Origin: Rachycentron canadum
Lineage: Eukaryota; Chordata; Actinopteri; Carangiformes; Rachycentridae
DNA: 64,000 bases
Direction of reading: 5' to 3'
Assembly (NCBI GenBank): GCA_038496675.1
Contig: CM076656.1
Coordinates: 15,647,315-15,711,314, forward strand
Below the pieces are notes generated by a model. It saw nothing but the letters and a program-made list of their open reading frames with translations. It did no database searches and was not told where the DNA came from. The stretch's first letter is position 1. Each line of letters begins with the position of its first letter. A program made the translations under genes and the position numbers. Shown here piece after piece: positions 12,766 through 23,998 of this stretch.

Positions 12766-15700
12766 CTGGGGGAAATCTCCATTTCTAGGGAGGTTGAGGC
12801 TGGAAAAGTCTACGTCAGGGAATCCCGAGTACATGTCCATGTGCACATCCGGAGTGGTGGTGGTGGTAGTGCTGCTGTTCAAGTGGTATTGCCTGTGGGG
12901 GGAGGAGAGTTTTAGTGTGTTTAACTGCTACTTATCCAAATAAAACTGACACATGCTGTTTTCTTCACCCTCATACAAATTTACACCCTATGACAGCCAA
13001 GAACACAGTCCTCTACTGTGCAGTAAGCTGCTCCAGTAGGGAAACGAAAGTGGCACTCAAAAGCGTCTCATGTGATCAACTGGCAGGGTTAAAGAGAGTA
13101 CTATATCACAAATCTAGTGTTGTTATATTGCAAATATGTTGATCTAACACTAAAATACAACATTAGGCCCTGTTTTTTAACAAGTGAAAACACTTAAGTT
13201 TGGTTTGCTGACAACACTCACTCTAATCATTTAATGATGGGACAGGCCGATACCTGTTAAGTGAAGCTGTAAACTCCTGTATATGTCAAAGTACCTAAGA
13301 ATGAATGTCTAAAAATCTATATGTCCAATATAAAAGAAGGAGGACAGAAACACATGTACATAGATCTAACATGGCAAAAGAGACTTGAAAAAAAAAAAAA
13401 AGGCAGAGAGGGAGAGTGAACAGAGAAAGGTGTCAAGTCAAGGCCTAGAGAGTAACAACTGATCTGACCTGCATAAAGATCCACTGTCCACTTCTTGTTA
13501 ATGACAACCATTCTCCTTTAGCCCATTGTTGATATCCGAGACGGATCTACAGACCTCGTACTATAACATTTTCAGTTTCTTCCTGAGTACAAATCTCCGT
13601 AATAAAACACCACACTATGCTGATAATGAAAGCAAAACAAAATCTTTGTCAAGGTGGAACTGTAGTCATACCATCCCACGTTCCACTCATCCAATCATGT
13701 GCCAGGGCTCAGGCTCAGAGGGAATGAGCTTGGCACAAGCTATTCACAGGATTTGGCTTTGTGTCCTCAAGCACGGGCCAGAGATCAGTGAGACTGATTG
13801 ATTTAAGTACAAAACACACCAAAGGAAAGGGCAGCCCTAAGCCAGAGTGTAGAAGCCAGTCTATGAAAATGTGGTTCCTGTGATTTTGTTTTTCCTTTTT
13901 GAAACACAAATACAGCAACATGTGGCAAAATTCTATATTTAATTATTTCCATGTTCAAATGTTCTATTTTTAGTGAGTTTCTGTTTTGGATTCCCACAAA
14001 TATCTCTGGGCTGCAATACAAACAGTAGTTTTTTTGTTTTTTTTTTATCCTCAAGCTGTTATTACTGATGCAAACTTTTTTATTTATTTATTTATTTAAA
14101 AAAATAAACATGGAAACTTTTGGTTACTATGGTTGTTTCTACAATTATGTAAATATAAAGGTTAAATGTGACAACTCAATGTAGGGCTAAACAATGGAAA
14201 AATTCATCTTAACTGTTGAAATCATCAGTAGGGTGTGATGTTTCTGCAAATGCAAATATTTGGTTCAGACATTGATTTCTTTTAACTAAACTAAACTGTT
14301 CCCACACTGCACACTGTTTTTAGTGCGACGACTTGATCATGCCTAGTCTAAACACACGCAGAAACACACTGTTGGACGACACTAAAGCAAGTGCATATTT
14401 ATAAATTACACAGCTTGACTTAACGTCAAAACAAAATAATAACTTTGTGATTTACGTTTGTTGAGTGTTATTTGAATGAATGAATGATTATAAACCATAT
14501 TCATAAGTAAAGACAATAAACTAGAAAAGATTAATGAGCTCATACAGGTAAATAATTGGTTGGTTCTCAGAAAGATCATGGCACAGTGAATGGTAACAAT
14601 CCTCCGCACTGGAAATCCCCTTTCTGGCTCTTTAGTCAACAGTGATATGACAGTGATATTATTACAGCAGAAGTCTTGGCAGGCCGCATCAGCTGCTTTC
14701 CAACAGCACAAAGCTGGTTAGCGGCTCTTGGCCAAAGGAGGTGATTGACTTACTGTTTGTGTACATGTGGCCCTTACCATACTACAGTCTGTAGTATGGA
14801 CAATCACATCAACCTTGTTATTAGTGCACAATATTTTATTTGACACTAAAAACGTATTGGGCACCTAACAATGTTGTTCATAGACACTTGATTTCCATTA
14901 GTCAAGTTAAAAAGGATACCAGGTTATCATGTGAAAACTGGCTGGGGCGATATCTATCAATGATAAAATAAACCATGACCATGACTATGGGTGGGTGAGA
15001 ACCACACTGTCATTTCGAACATTACAATGTGGTTCAATCATAAAGTTTTATGGTGCAGTCCATCAGGAGTGCTGTCTTTCAACAGTCTTAAAAAAAAACA
15101 AAAAAAAACAAACAAAAAAAAAAAAAAACAGTGACAGGATACATCAGTAGAGCTCAAGTAAAACAAATCTCAAATTTAAAAAGATTCTTTACACCTTATA
15201 TTAACAAGGATGACACATGAAGGACTTTTACTAGGTCAGATTTACTTAGCAAAATTCCCCTTCAGTGACTGTAAAAGCAAAGGCAGACATGTGGCATTTA
15301 TGTGGACACAGAAATATGTATTATGTTGCTGTTTTTGTCAGTTAAGAAAAAGTCATTGCCTTTATGGAAAACACACACAAGTGTTTTTATTATTATTATT
15401 ATTATAGCAGGGGTAATGACCCGTGCTGGGAGTCAAACTCCTTATAGCTCAATGCGCACTAAACCATCCAGCTTTTGGGTGGTTGCCAACAGCTGTTTGT
15501 AACTGAATCAGTGATTAAAAATGAATCTCCAGCTCAGGTTTGAGTTCCAATGTTTAAAATGCTTTGAATTTCTTACTGCTAGGAAAGGATAAAAAACAAC
15601 AAAAAAAAAACATAAAAACAAGTGAAACATTAACCAAAAACAAAATGATGCAAAAATGCTCCTGCAGATGGTTACTGAACAACTAGATACCAGACAGTAA

Positions 15701-18700
15701 ACACTGACATTAGACAATAACTACAAGGATTCCTTGGAAGAAGACTTCCTTACAGCCAACACACCCATGCAATGTAGCTCTCACGCTATCAGCAGTGTGC
15801 TGTAGGTGAACTTTGAGTCATAGCACTGGGAAACGCTCCCGTCTGGCTTCAGGCAGTATCAACAGTGAATAACAGCAAACTAAACTTTGGAGAAGGAATA
15901 TCAAGATTCACTTCACTCACCTCACTGTCTCATTGCATCAATAGGTGAACAGCAAAATGGTTAAAAAAAAAAAAAAGGTAAAAGAAAGAGGCTCTGATGT
16001 TTCTTCAGAAAATCTCTTTGAAATGTGGCCTGTGGTGTGGTTCCATGTCAGGGCGCCATGTTAACAATAAGTACTGCAAAACAATCTGTGCTTTCCAGGT
16101 TGATAACTCATAACTTTGTTATAATCTGAAATATACAAGACATAAAAACACATCAGTGGTCTGTTTCTTATTTTGCTGCTGTAAACAAACACCCAGCCTC
16201 AGCTGTGTGGGACAGACTGAAACACACACTACCACAAACTATTACTGCTGTTTGCTAAAGAGATTCAAGACAGTGGTTAGAAGAACCACAAGCACAACGT
16301 GAGAAATCTGTATATTTAGAAATCCATTAGCATAATGATCATTGTAAAGGTTTGTAATGAATTAAACTGTTTTGTAACGTTAGGAGTAGATAGTAACATA
16401 TTCCTCCCTGTGTCAGTTCTGTAGTCAAGCACACTGGATTTAAAGATTTAAATTCCTGACTTTTAGGTCTGAAGATGTTAACATTCAGATCAAAACCAAC
16501 AAGAGGTGAACATGGCTGCAGTATGGGACTGGCAGTGCATCGCTGGGGAAGATACCAAGGTTCTAGTGACGTGTAGGAACAGTTTAGTGGTTGTTGATAC
16601 CAATATCTCTGATATTCAGACAAAGTACAGGATGGGAAGAGAGACAGAGGAAGAGTAAAGGATGTTAGCATTGTTGGCAAAGACAACTAGGTCGGTAATA
16701 CCATTGTAATTTGTTATTCATGTTGGATTCCCCACCTGTAGTCCTGAACGATATGACCAATAACGGGTGTCACACTTTAAGTAGTTTTTTTTTTTTTTTC
16801 CCCCCCTAATGTGTCCAGTATTGTGTTTCCTGACAAAATATTACACAGGTGCAAATGCAGGTGCACTGAGCTGTTGACATGCTCAGAGGAGGCGGACACC
16901 GGCCCGCATGACACAGAGTTATCCTTGGCACCGAGATTGCAGTGTACTGCTTGATTGGCAATGACACACCCTCTGCTGCGTTGCTCCTCTCAGCAGGGTA
17001 CACAGCGAGTCACCAGGATGAACAAGTGCCGGAGAGGAAAATAACGTTGGTACACCCCATGAAAATGCCAGTTTGCTATGGTGCTGCACTATTTGGCTTG
17101 TGCCAAAACCAAAGAACAGCCCTTCTGTCAGACACATTAGCATTATTTTGGATTTTACTGTTGTCTGTTGTAAGGCTATTTTAGCCATTCCCAGTTGATG
17201 GGATTTGTCATCTGGACACTTTACAACAGGATTTCTCAAGCTTTTCTTTTGCAAGTCCAGAACCTCTTCTTTAAAACAAAAAGAAATAGAAATATGTCCA
17301 TTTTGGAGGTCTCCCACAACCTGACATGAATATCAAGTGACCCCGTTTAAGGTCCTTGAGTCTTAAAAACTGAAAACCATGCGATTAAAAACAGCAACTC
17401 AAATGAAACCTACAGAGTTGTTTCAACAGCTCTTTGATCGTGTCTCAGTTTTTGTTATACATACTACCTTCTCAGAAGATGGGATGAAGTGTAAAAAAGA
17501 GCATGACTGAGTATCAGGAGTACTGTGGAGTAGAGATGATGACTAGTGACAAGGAGAGATGCAAATATTGGAGCATTAAGACTTGTGACCTGTTTCCTTT
17601 CCAAATGAGGGTTGCAGTGAAAGAGAGAACTCATGATCTTTGTTAAAATACCTCCTAACATGTCTGCTAGAACAAAACATTTACTGACAGAAAATAATAC
17701 TGAATTGACACCTTCTCAAACCACAATCTTCTTTCAAAGATCTATACAATACAGTTATTGAGAGGTAGATGACATTAAGTCACGGTGAGTTTAACCAGAG
17801 ATACACCATAAATTTGGTCATATTTGCATATTTTGAGATGAAAAATGAGACAAGAGTCTTATAAAACCAGCTTGATGTAAAAAAATTCCACTTTGAGTGA
17901 ACCTGAAAACCACAGGCTGCACTCACACGTCATCTATAACAATACAAAACACCTTCTGAGTTATGTATAGTATGACACATATGGTGCTGACTAGATTTAA
18001 GTCATTTTAGAAGCATTGTCCCTAAAAACATGAAGGGATTTTCTAAAATATCTAACTACTTTAACTACAGAATCACAAAAGAGATTGTAAGTATTATACC
18101 CACACAAATCTCAAATTTGGTCCACATGTTATGGGAGTGGTAGCTGATGAAAAAAAAGGAACCTGTGTCAGAACTGTGATTCACAAAGGTCAACATTGTG
18201 AATGTGTGTAATGATTCTGCTAAAACACAACACAACCCAGCCCTACAGCAGACTCCCTCCCTCTTGCACAGATTCACAGATGCTTCTACACTCCCGCATT
18301 TTATGTCATTATCTTTCTGTTTTACTTGCATAATGGTGCTGTCACTTGGTTTCCTTCTTTGACTGGGTCTTAAGGTCCTTGACGTGTTGTCTAAATGTCA
18401 ATAACCTTAAATTAAATTCTCCTTCCCAAAAGAAATCTCTGTTCACTAAAGCTCTGCAAAAGTCAGACCATCGTCCAGGCCCTGTTATACTGGACCCAGG
18501 TAGGAAAACGTGTTGAACATTTGCTGTGTTTTCCGACTACACTGATTGTGCATTGAGCTGTAGAAATGCACAGCACTAATGTGGCTCAACGGATACAGTA
18601 CAACAGAAACTGACAAGGGATGCAGATGCAGCTGCATGGCTGACAAGCTGCTTACACTACAAGGCTGATGTTGGCAAAGGTGTTGTATAGCCTTTGACGC

Positions 18701-20787
18701 ATATGCACAATGTGGTAAGAGAGAGACAAACAACTCTCATTGAGCACCAACCCCCCCCTCCCCACCCCCCACCCCCTCCCCCAGTAAACTGATGCAAGGC
18801 CACTCTTTACAGGGAATGAATGGAGCCAAAAAAGAACACCACCGTCAAAGATGTGAGCTGGTTATTTTGTGTCAGTTTTGGAAGTCGTGTAATGAATTAT
18901 TTGTATTTGGTCACCCCCAGTGTCAGCTATGCAATGAGATCATATCTAATGGGCCCCACTGAGAAAGATGTCAATTCTACAAGACGGAACGTAAGGTGGG
19001 CTGTTACACCCACATATATCTGCATTTTATTTCAACATTGTATCAAACACTGGACACGTAACAAAGCCTTCGATTAGATGAAGAGTGAAGCAGCATCACT
19101 CGCATTCAAGTTTAAACACTAGCCCACACATTTACCGTCAGAAATGTTCAAATACAAGTATATGTATCAACTTATTTTTAAAAAAGTTATTATTCTTCAT
19201 GTCTCTGTTGCTACATAACTTAATGTATCATATTTGTTGCGATGATTTTGCTAGCTTATGCATGAAACGCTTGTGGGTAGTTATCTCCCAGTTCCAACGA
19301 TTTACAGACCTCATATAAAGAATCTGTTTCCTGTTGTTACCCATGTATGTACCAGTGCAGTCCATGGAGTTACTTCAAATACACTGTCTTTTCAGCTGAT
19401 TTTCAGCTGATTTATATTCTAAGAAAATGTTAACACAAGGTGTTGTATTGTGTGTGAGTTTTATACACTTACTGGTTTCCAGATTGCATAGGGCAGTGTA
19501 TGCTGTATCCAGCCTGCTGAGGAAAGGATCCCCAGGATCCAGGGGGGGCATATATTGAACTCTATAACACATGAAATGAAACTCTGTCAAACTTTGTAAA
19601 AAGCATAAAAATACTGATATAAAATATTTAACCTCATAAGTGCAAACAGAGCTCTTTTATAATGTTCAAAGATGAACAACACAAACTCTATATTTGTCAC
19701 TCCAGTGGTGTATCTTCTGACAAATTTAAAAAACAAAAATCAAATCAAATTACATTTGTTAAGTTCAAGGGAATATGACCACCACAATCACACCAGTGCA
19801 TCTGCCCTGCACTACAAAAAAAAAAAAACTACGCACAGGCTTTTAAGTTCAAGATCAAACTGCATCTCGAGTACATATGGTCTTCAGAATACCACATGTT
19901 AGCATGTTAGCATGCTGACATTGTGTGTCAGTGTAGTGGTGCATGCCCTTAAATGGTCACTTTGGGCAAATTATAAAACACCAGATAGTTCCAGCTATAT
20001 GGGGTTAGGTTTGAGAAATTCTACAACTACAACTACAACTGTAAATAGCCCATTACAGTGAGAGTTCAATAGAATTTAATTTGTGATTTAATTTTAACTG
20101 TAGGGACTATTTGCTACAGTAGTATTTTAGAATATTTTTCAATTTCAACACTGACCACCAAAAACAAAATTCCATTAAGTGTCATGGAAAATAATGTCTA
20201 AAGTCGCAGTAGGACTCTCCAGTGGCAAATATCTTAAAACCTTGGCACATAAAACCTAATACCACTAGGAGTACGTGAGAAAATTTGGATGACACGACCC
20301 CTTAATTCTCTTCTACAAGGGAAATGAAAAAGATTTTTTTGCAGCTGTGCCTGGCATGTAATACCACACGTAGGATCACTTCCTTTTTCATACATTTCTA
20401 GATGAGTGTTCCACCACAGAGATGTCTCATACACCATGTCTAGTAGTAAATATTGGAAAGTGTAGAAAGAATATGTTCAAATATATGTTTGCATTTCAAT
20501 ACAAAACTGCAAAATGCAAAATTAATGATTCTCTAGTAATAATTAAGATTTACTTTCAACAAAATTCTGCATATGTCTTTTTGCAAGATCATGTCATGGT
20601 CACTACCCCAATAAAAAGAGTCATCAAAAAATTTGTTTTGCATTTTAAAAGACAATTGTGTAAGGTAAGTAAATATGCATATGAATGTAAATAAATAACA
20701 TTATACCTCCATATTAGAGGCGGCCACAGAGAACAAGCTGCTGTCCAGCTGAGGGCCCTCTGGATGCAGGTAGTTCTCCCCGTCCAT
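12766..20787 (-). CDS. Unidentified gene, N-terminal coding exons (partial; continues past left edge)
   Basis: Three minus-strand exons splice into one open frame of 99 residues. Exon 20795-20707 carries the start codon at 20787-20785 in a strong context (GGCCATGG), ends in phase 0 and has donor GTATAA. Exon 19561-19473 follows acceptor TTATAG, is 89 nt long and has donor GTAAGT. Exon 12892-12766 follows acceptor CCACAG, is 127 nt long and has donor GTTGGT. Phases fit at both joins. Spliced to the proposed first exon at 33.6 kb, the start codon has an in-frame TAA seven codons upstream. The protein begins MDGENYLHPEGP, is rich in Ser, Thr, Pro and Gln, has a run of six Thr at about residues 65-70, and contains an acidic-aromatic stretch (MDMYSGFPDVDFSSLNL, about residues 75-91). 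No domain is visible. The composition suits the disordered N-terminus of a nuclear regulator, but that is inference and I do not recognise the family. The remaining exons must lie left of base 1, which implies an intron of more than 12.7 kb. Confidence 0.6.
14777..14799. repeat. Near-perfect 23-bp palindrome
   Basis: CCATACTACAG and CTGTAGTATGG are exact reverse complements separated by one base (T). It could form a cruciform or bind a dimeric factor. Confidence 0.9.
15387..15472 (-). repeat. Second tRNA-derived SINE-like fragment with (TAA)n tail
   Basis: On the minus strand an A-box-like ATGGTTTAGTGCGCATTG is followed 20-30 bases later by a B-box-like GTTTGACTCCC, and the unit ends in a (TAA)n tract (15387-15405 on the plus strand). 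A tRNA-like head with a simple-repeat tail suits a short SINE. A decayed tRNA pseudogene is the alternative. Confidence 0.4.
18751..18782 (-). repeat. G-quadruplex-prone block (C-rich on plus strand)
   Basis: Five cytosine runs of 8, 4, 6, 5 and 5 bases are separated by single bases. On the minus strand, which would be the RNA-like strand of the unidentified gene, this gives five guanine runs with one-base loops, the most stable class of quadruplex motif. Confidence 0.85.
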
Positions 20788-23271
20788 GGCCAGCGCTGAG
20801 GGGAGGGTGGGCATCAGAACACAGCTTCACACATGACCACCAGCTGACTTAGGCTACACACCGTCTGACTGCCACCTACGTGCTGGCTGTGTCCTAGGTT
20901 GTACTTCTAACAAGGGCAAATGCTCTCCATGACCTGAGGAAGACAGTGGAGATGGAGGGAGTGTAGGTAAAGGTAAAGTAGGTAAAGTAAAAGTGTGGCT
21001 AATTTCTTTTAGATTACATACTAAATAAAACTTAGAAAAAGTGTCCACCTGCATTTATGGAATACGTAGTGACAAAACTGCCGCACTGGTCTAGAATGGA
21101 AAGAGGATAGAATATTACAAGCTGATTAAAAGGTTTAACAAACGGTAAATAAATGCAAATTAAGTGCATACGCCATAGAATATAAACATAAATACACAAA
21201 TTCATTTCACAAGAACACACAGATGACTTTGATATGAAAATAAAAAATAAAACGTTGAACAGAATAATATTGACAGTTACAAATTACTTTTATCTTATGA
21301 TGAAAAATTAGTCAAATCATTTGTCCTCAGACTGAAATAGTGATTCTAGCTGGCTGTCACAACACAAAATATATTCAGATCTTATTCATCATGCAGTGAG
21401 CTTATATTCTCATTGATTGACAGCCCTCATTAGCTGGTAGTCATCTGACAACACTGAGGGTTCCACATTCATCGGAGAACCAATTAAAATCACTGCAGGA
21501 GGTCTGCAATAGCATGATGGCCATACGAGATGGAGATGTATTCATTCAGTTAAGCTGCACAATACTCCACATTTTCACAGCCAAAAAGCACAACCAGGCA
21601 GGTAGTATAACATGCACCACACAAGGCCCTTTTTGTCACAACCAGCTATGTGTGTATGTGCGTTTTACAACTCAAGTGTAGTGCATGTCCAATACAAGGA
21701 CAAGTTTGACTGGCTTAACAAGATTGTTTGGAGACAGGCAAGTCTTTGTGCAACGCGCTCCTCACTTATGAACCTCTTCCTCACATACACACATGCATAA
21801 GAAAAATTTAAATGATATATATACGAGATATATGAAGGGGGGGGGCGTGGCATACCTTCTAAGTGGCATTAGTATTATCAGATTTCATGATTTCCCCATT
21901 TAATCTGTCCGAATGTGATCTGGTTTCACAGAGTCGAAAGCTGGTGGCTTGTTCTTCTGCTGTCCACTATTCAGGTTTGATGAAAATATGAATTGGAAAA
22001 TGTGCATGAAGTAAGGTTTAGCTCACCACCCCAGCAGCAGATCTGCACAATAAAAAAAAAAAAACAAAAACCAAAGAACAATAACTGAATACTGTTACTT
22101 TCAGATTGAAAGCTTTACAGATATCCCACAAATCTCACCAGGTTGACAGCTGAATCAATCCAATCTTTCAGCATTCCACAATGCACATCTGTGTAATGTC
22201 AGTAACACTCCCTTACCCCAAACTAATCAAACTGTTACCTTCCTTCCCCTTCCCCTCTCCCTCCCTTCATTCCTTCCTCCAGTTTGCCCCCAATATGGAA
22301 CATAGGCCAGACGTGTTCACTGGGGACAAAGCTGAGGTAATAAATCCTAATAGAGTTCATGAGGGTCTAAATAAGAGCGCCTTTGTGTGTGCATGTGAGT
22401 GTATGTGAGTGAGAGAGAGAGCCAGAACACACAAAGGGAGGCCATTTTACCCTCAGGCTGCCGGTGTCATACTGTCCGAACAAGGGTGAAGCAAATGTGG
22501 GGAACCAACTGGCGGCCATCCTAAGCAGGAGGTCTTAAGCAAAGGGATATTAGATATTTTTTTGAATATGAATAACTATCTCTGAGTCTCTTAGGGCAAG
22601 ATTAAAGCACGGCAGCTCATGTTAGACAGGGGGAGTGTATTCAGAGCCCTGAGTGGCCTCTTTGGTGTTGCAGAACTGTACTGAATGCAACACCCTTAGG
22701 GCACTGCAGGCTTGGCTCTATCAACGGTTCTTAAATGTCACACAAGTTCAACTTAGGTTAAAGGTTAAAGACGCAAAGCTAATCCATGGCGTTCTTAAAG
22801 TATTCTTTCTTCTTCTTCTTTCAGGGCTACAGGTGATCCAGGCTAAGTTTTAATGTGTTAACATGCAGTATTCCACATGGGTTAAAAAATTCTACATTAG
22901 CACATTAAGTTTTCCTGGGTATGAAGCTTGAAAAACATTTATAAAGTGGACTATCTAACTACTAAAAATAATAAGAAATAAAGAGAAGAAGGAAAAAAGT
23001 AATGGAAGGCGAGAGGGAGCATGTAAATGGGTGGGCACTAAACAGAAACTTAATTTTGTTACTTCATTTGGTGCAATTGTGTAATTCTTTTGAATTGTGT
23101 GGTTTCAGTGATGCTTATGAAACTACAGTTGTAGACTCCACTACGCAAACAATAACTAACCCCAATGATTATTTTGGGATAGCAGTCTGAAAGCAGTAGT
23201 AGTGTATGTCATAAATTTTGGTATTATTAAAATTGCCCAAAATTATAGTAGTGGTAGTTGTATGCAATCAG

Positions 23272-23291
23272 CACTTATTGATCAATAAGTG
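23272..23291. repeat. Perfect 20-bp palindrome
   Basis: CACTTATTGA is followed directly by its exact reverse complement TCAATAAGTG, with TGATCA at the centre. Confidence 0.95.
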
Positions 23292-23845
23292 TGATAGCTG
23301 AAAAGAATCCAACTTGTGCTTGTCATTCCATCTCACTGTCCCATTTAGCATTAGCATTTAATCTTCTATTTTCCTCAGAAGACCGAATTGCTTTATGGTA
23401 AAGACGTGTATTAACAAAAAACAATTATTTCCAGCGTCTTCCCATAATACCCTATCCCTCATTCCTCACCACCACAGCCACCAGCACTATGCCAGTTACT
23501 GTTTCTTAGCAACAGAAAAATGTCTGTCTTTTGCTGTCCCCTCTCCCCTAACCCTGAGCCCTCCAGCGAGCCTCTGAGGATAATCGATACTGATCATTGT
23601 AAGAGTGGTCCCATCTAGCCCCTTCCTGTAAGGCCTCTCATTACCGGAAAACAGCAGAGCCCCCTGCTTCTCCAAACCTCCACAGAGGAAGAGGGAGGTG
23701 ATGAAGAAAGCTATCGGCGGGGAAAAGAGGGTTGCAGTTAAGAGACAAAGAAAACAAAAGACAAGGAACGAAACATGCCCACTGCAGCACAAGGGAGCCC
23801 ATTCAACAAAAAACAGCGCACACATCATTTTTATAACCCTGCATG

Positions 23846-23998
23846 GTTATTATCTCCGCCAAGGAGGTTATGTTTTCACATATGTCTGCTTGTTTGTTGG
23901 TCTGTCAGCAGAATTACGCAAAAAGTACAATACTGATTCACACCAAATGTGCTGGAGCAGCGGGGTATGGGCCAGGGAAGAACCCATTAAATTATGAG
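23846..23998 (+). repeat. Dispersed repeat of the 'tatctccgccaaggagg' type
   Basis: The segment starts TTATTATCTCCGCCAAGGAG, continues GTTATGTTTTCAC, and ends with GGTATGGGCCAGGGAAGAAC then CCATTAAATTATG. From memory this pattern recurs in many fish and marine invertebrate genomes. A short peptide frame runs through it, but it resembles no protein I know. Identity is from recall, not from a search. Confidence 0.5.

Larger units (their letters stand above)
12893..19472. other. Intron of the minus-strand gene; no coding sequence seen
   Basis: The 6.6 kb between two proposed exons holds an A/T-rich background, an 11-bp-arm palindrome (14777-14799), a SINE-like fragment with a TTA tail (15387-15472), homopolymer tracts (13388, 15090-15129, 15962, 16785) and a strong C-rich block (18751-18782). 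I see no further exon. Confidence 0.5.
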
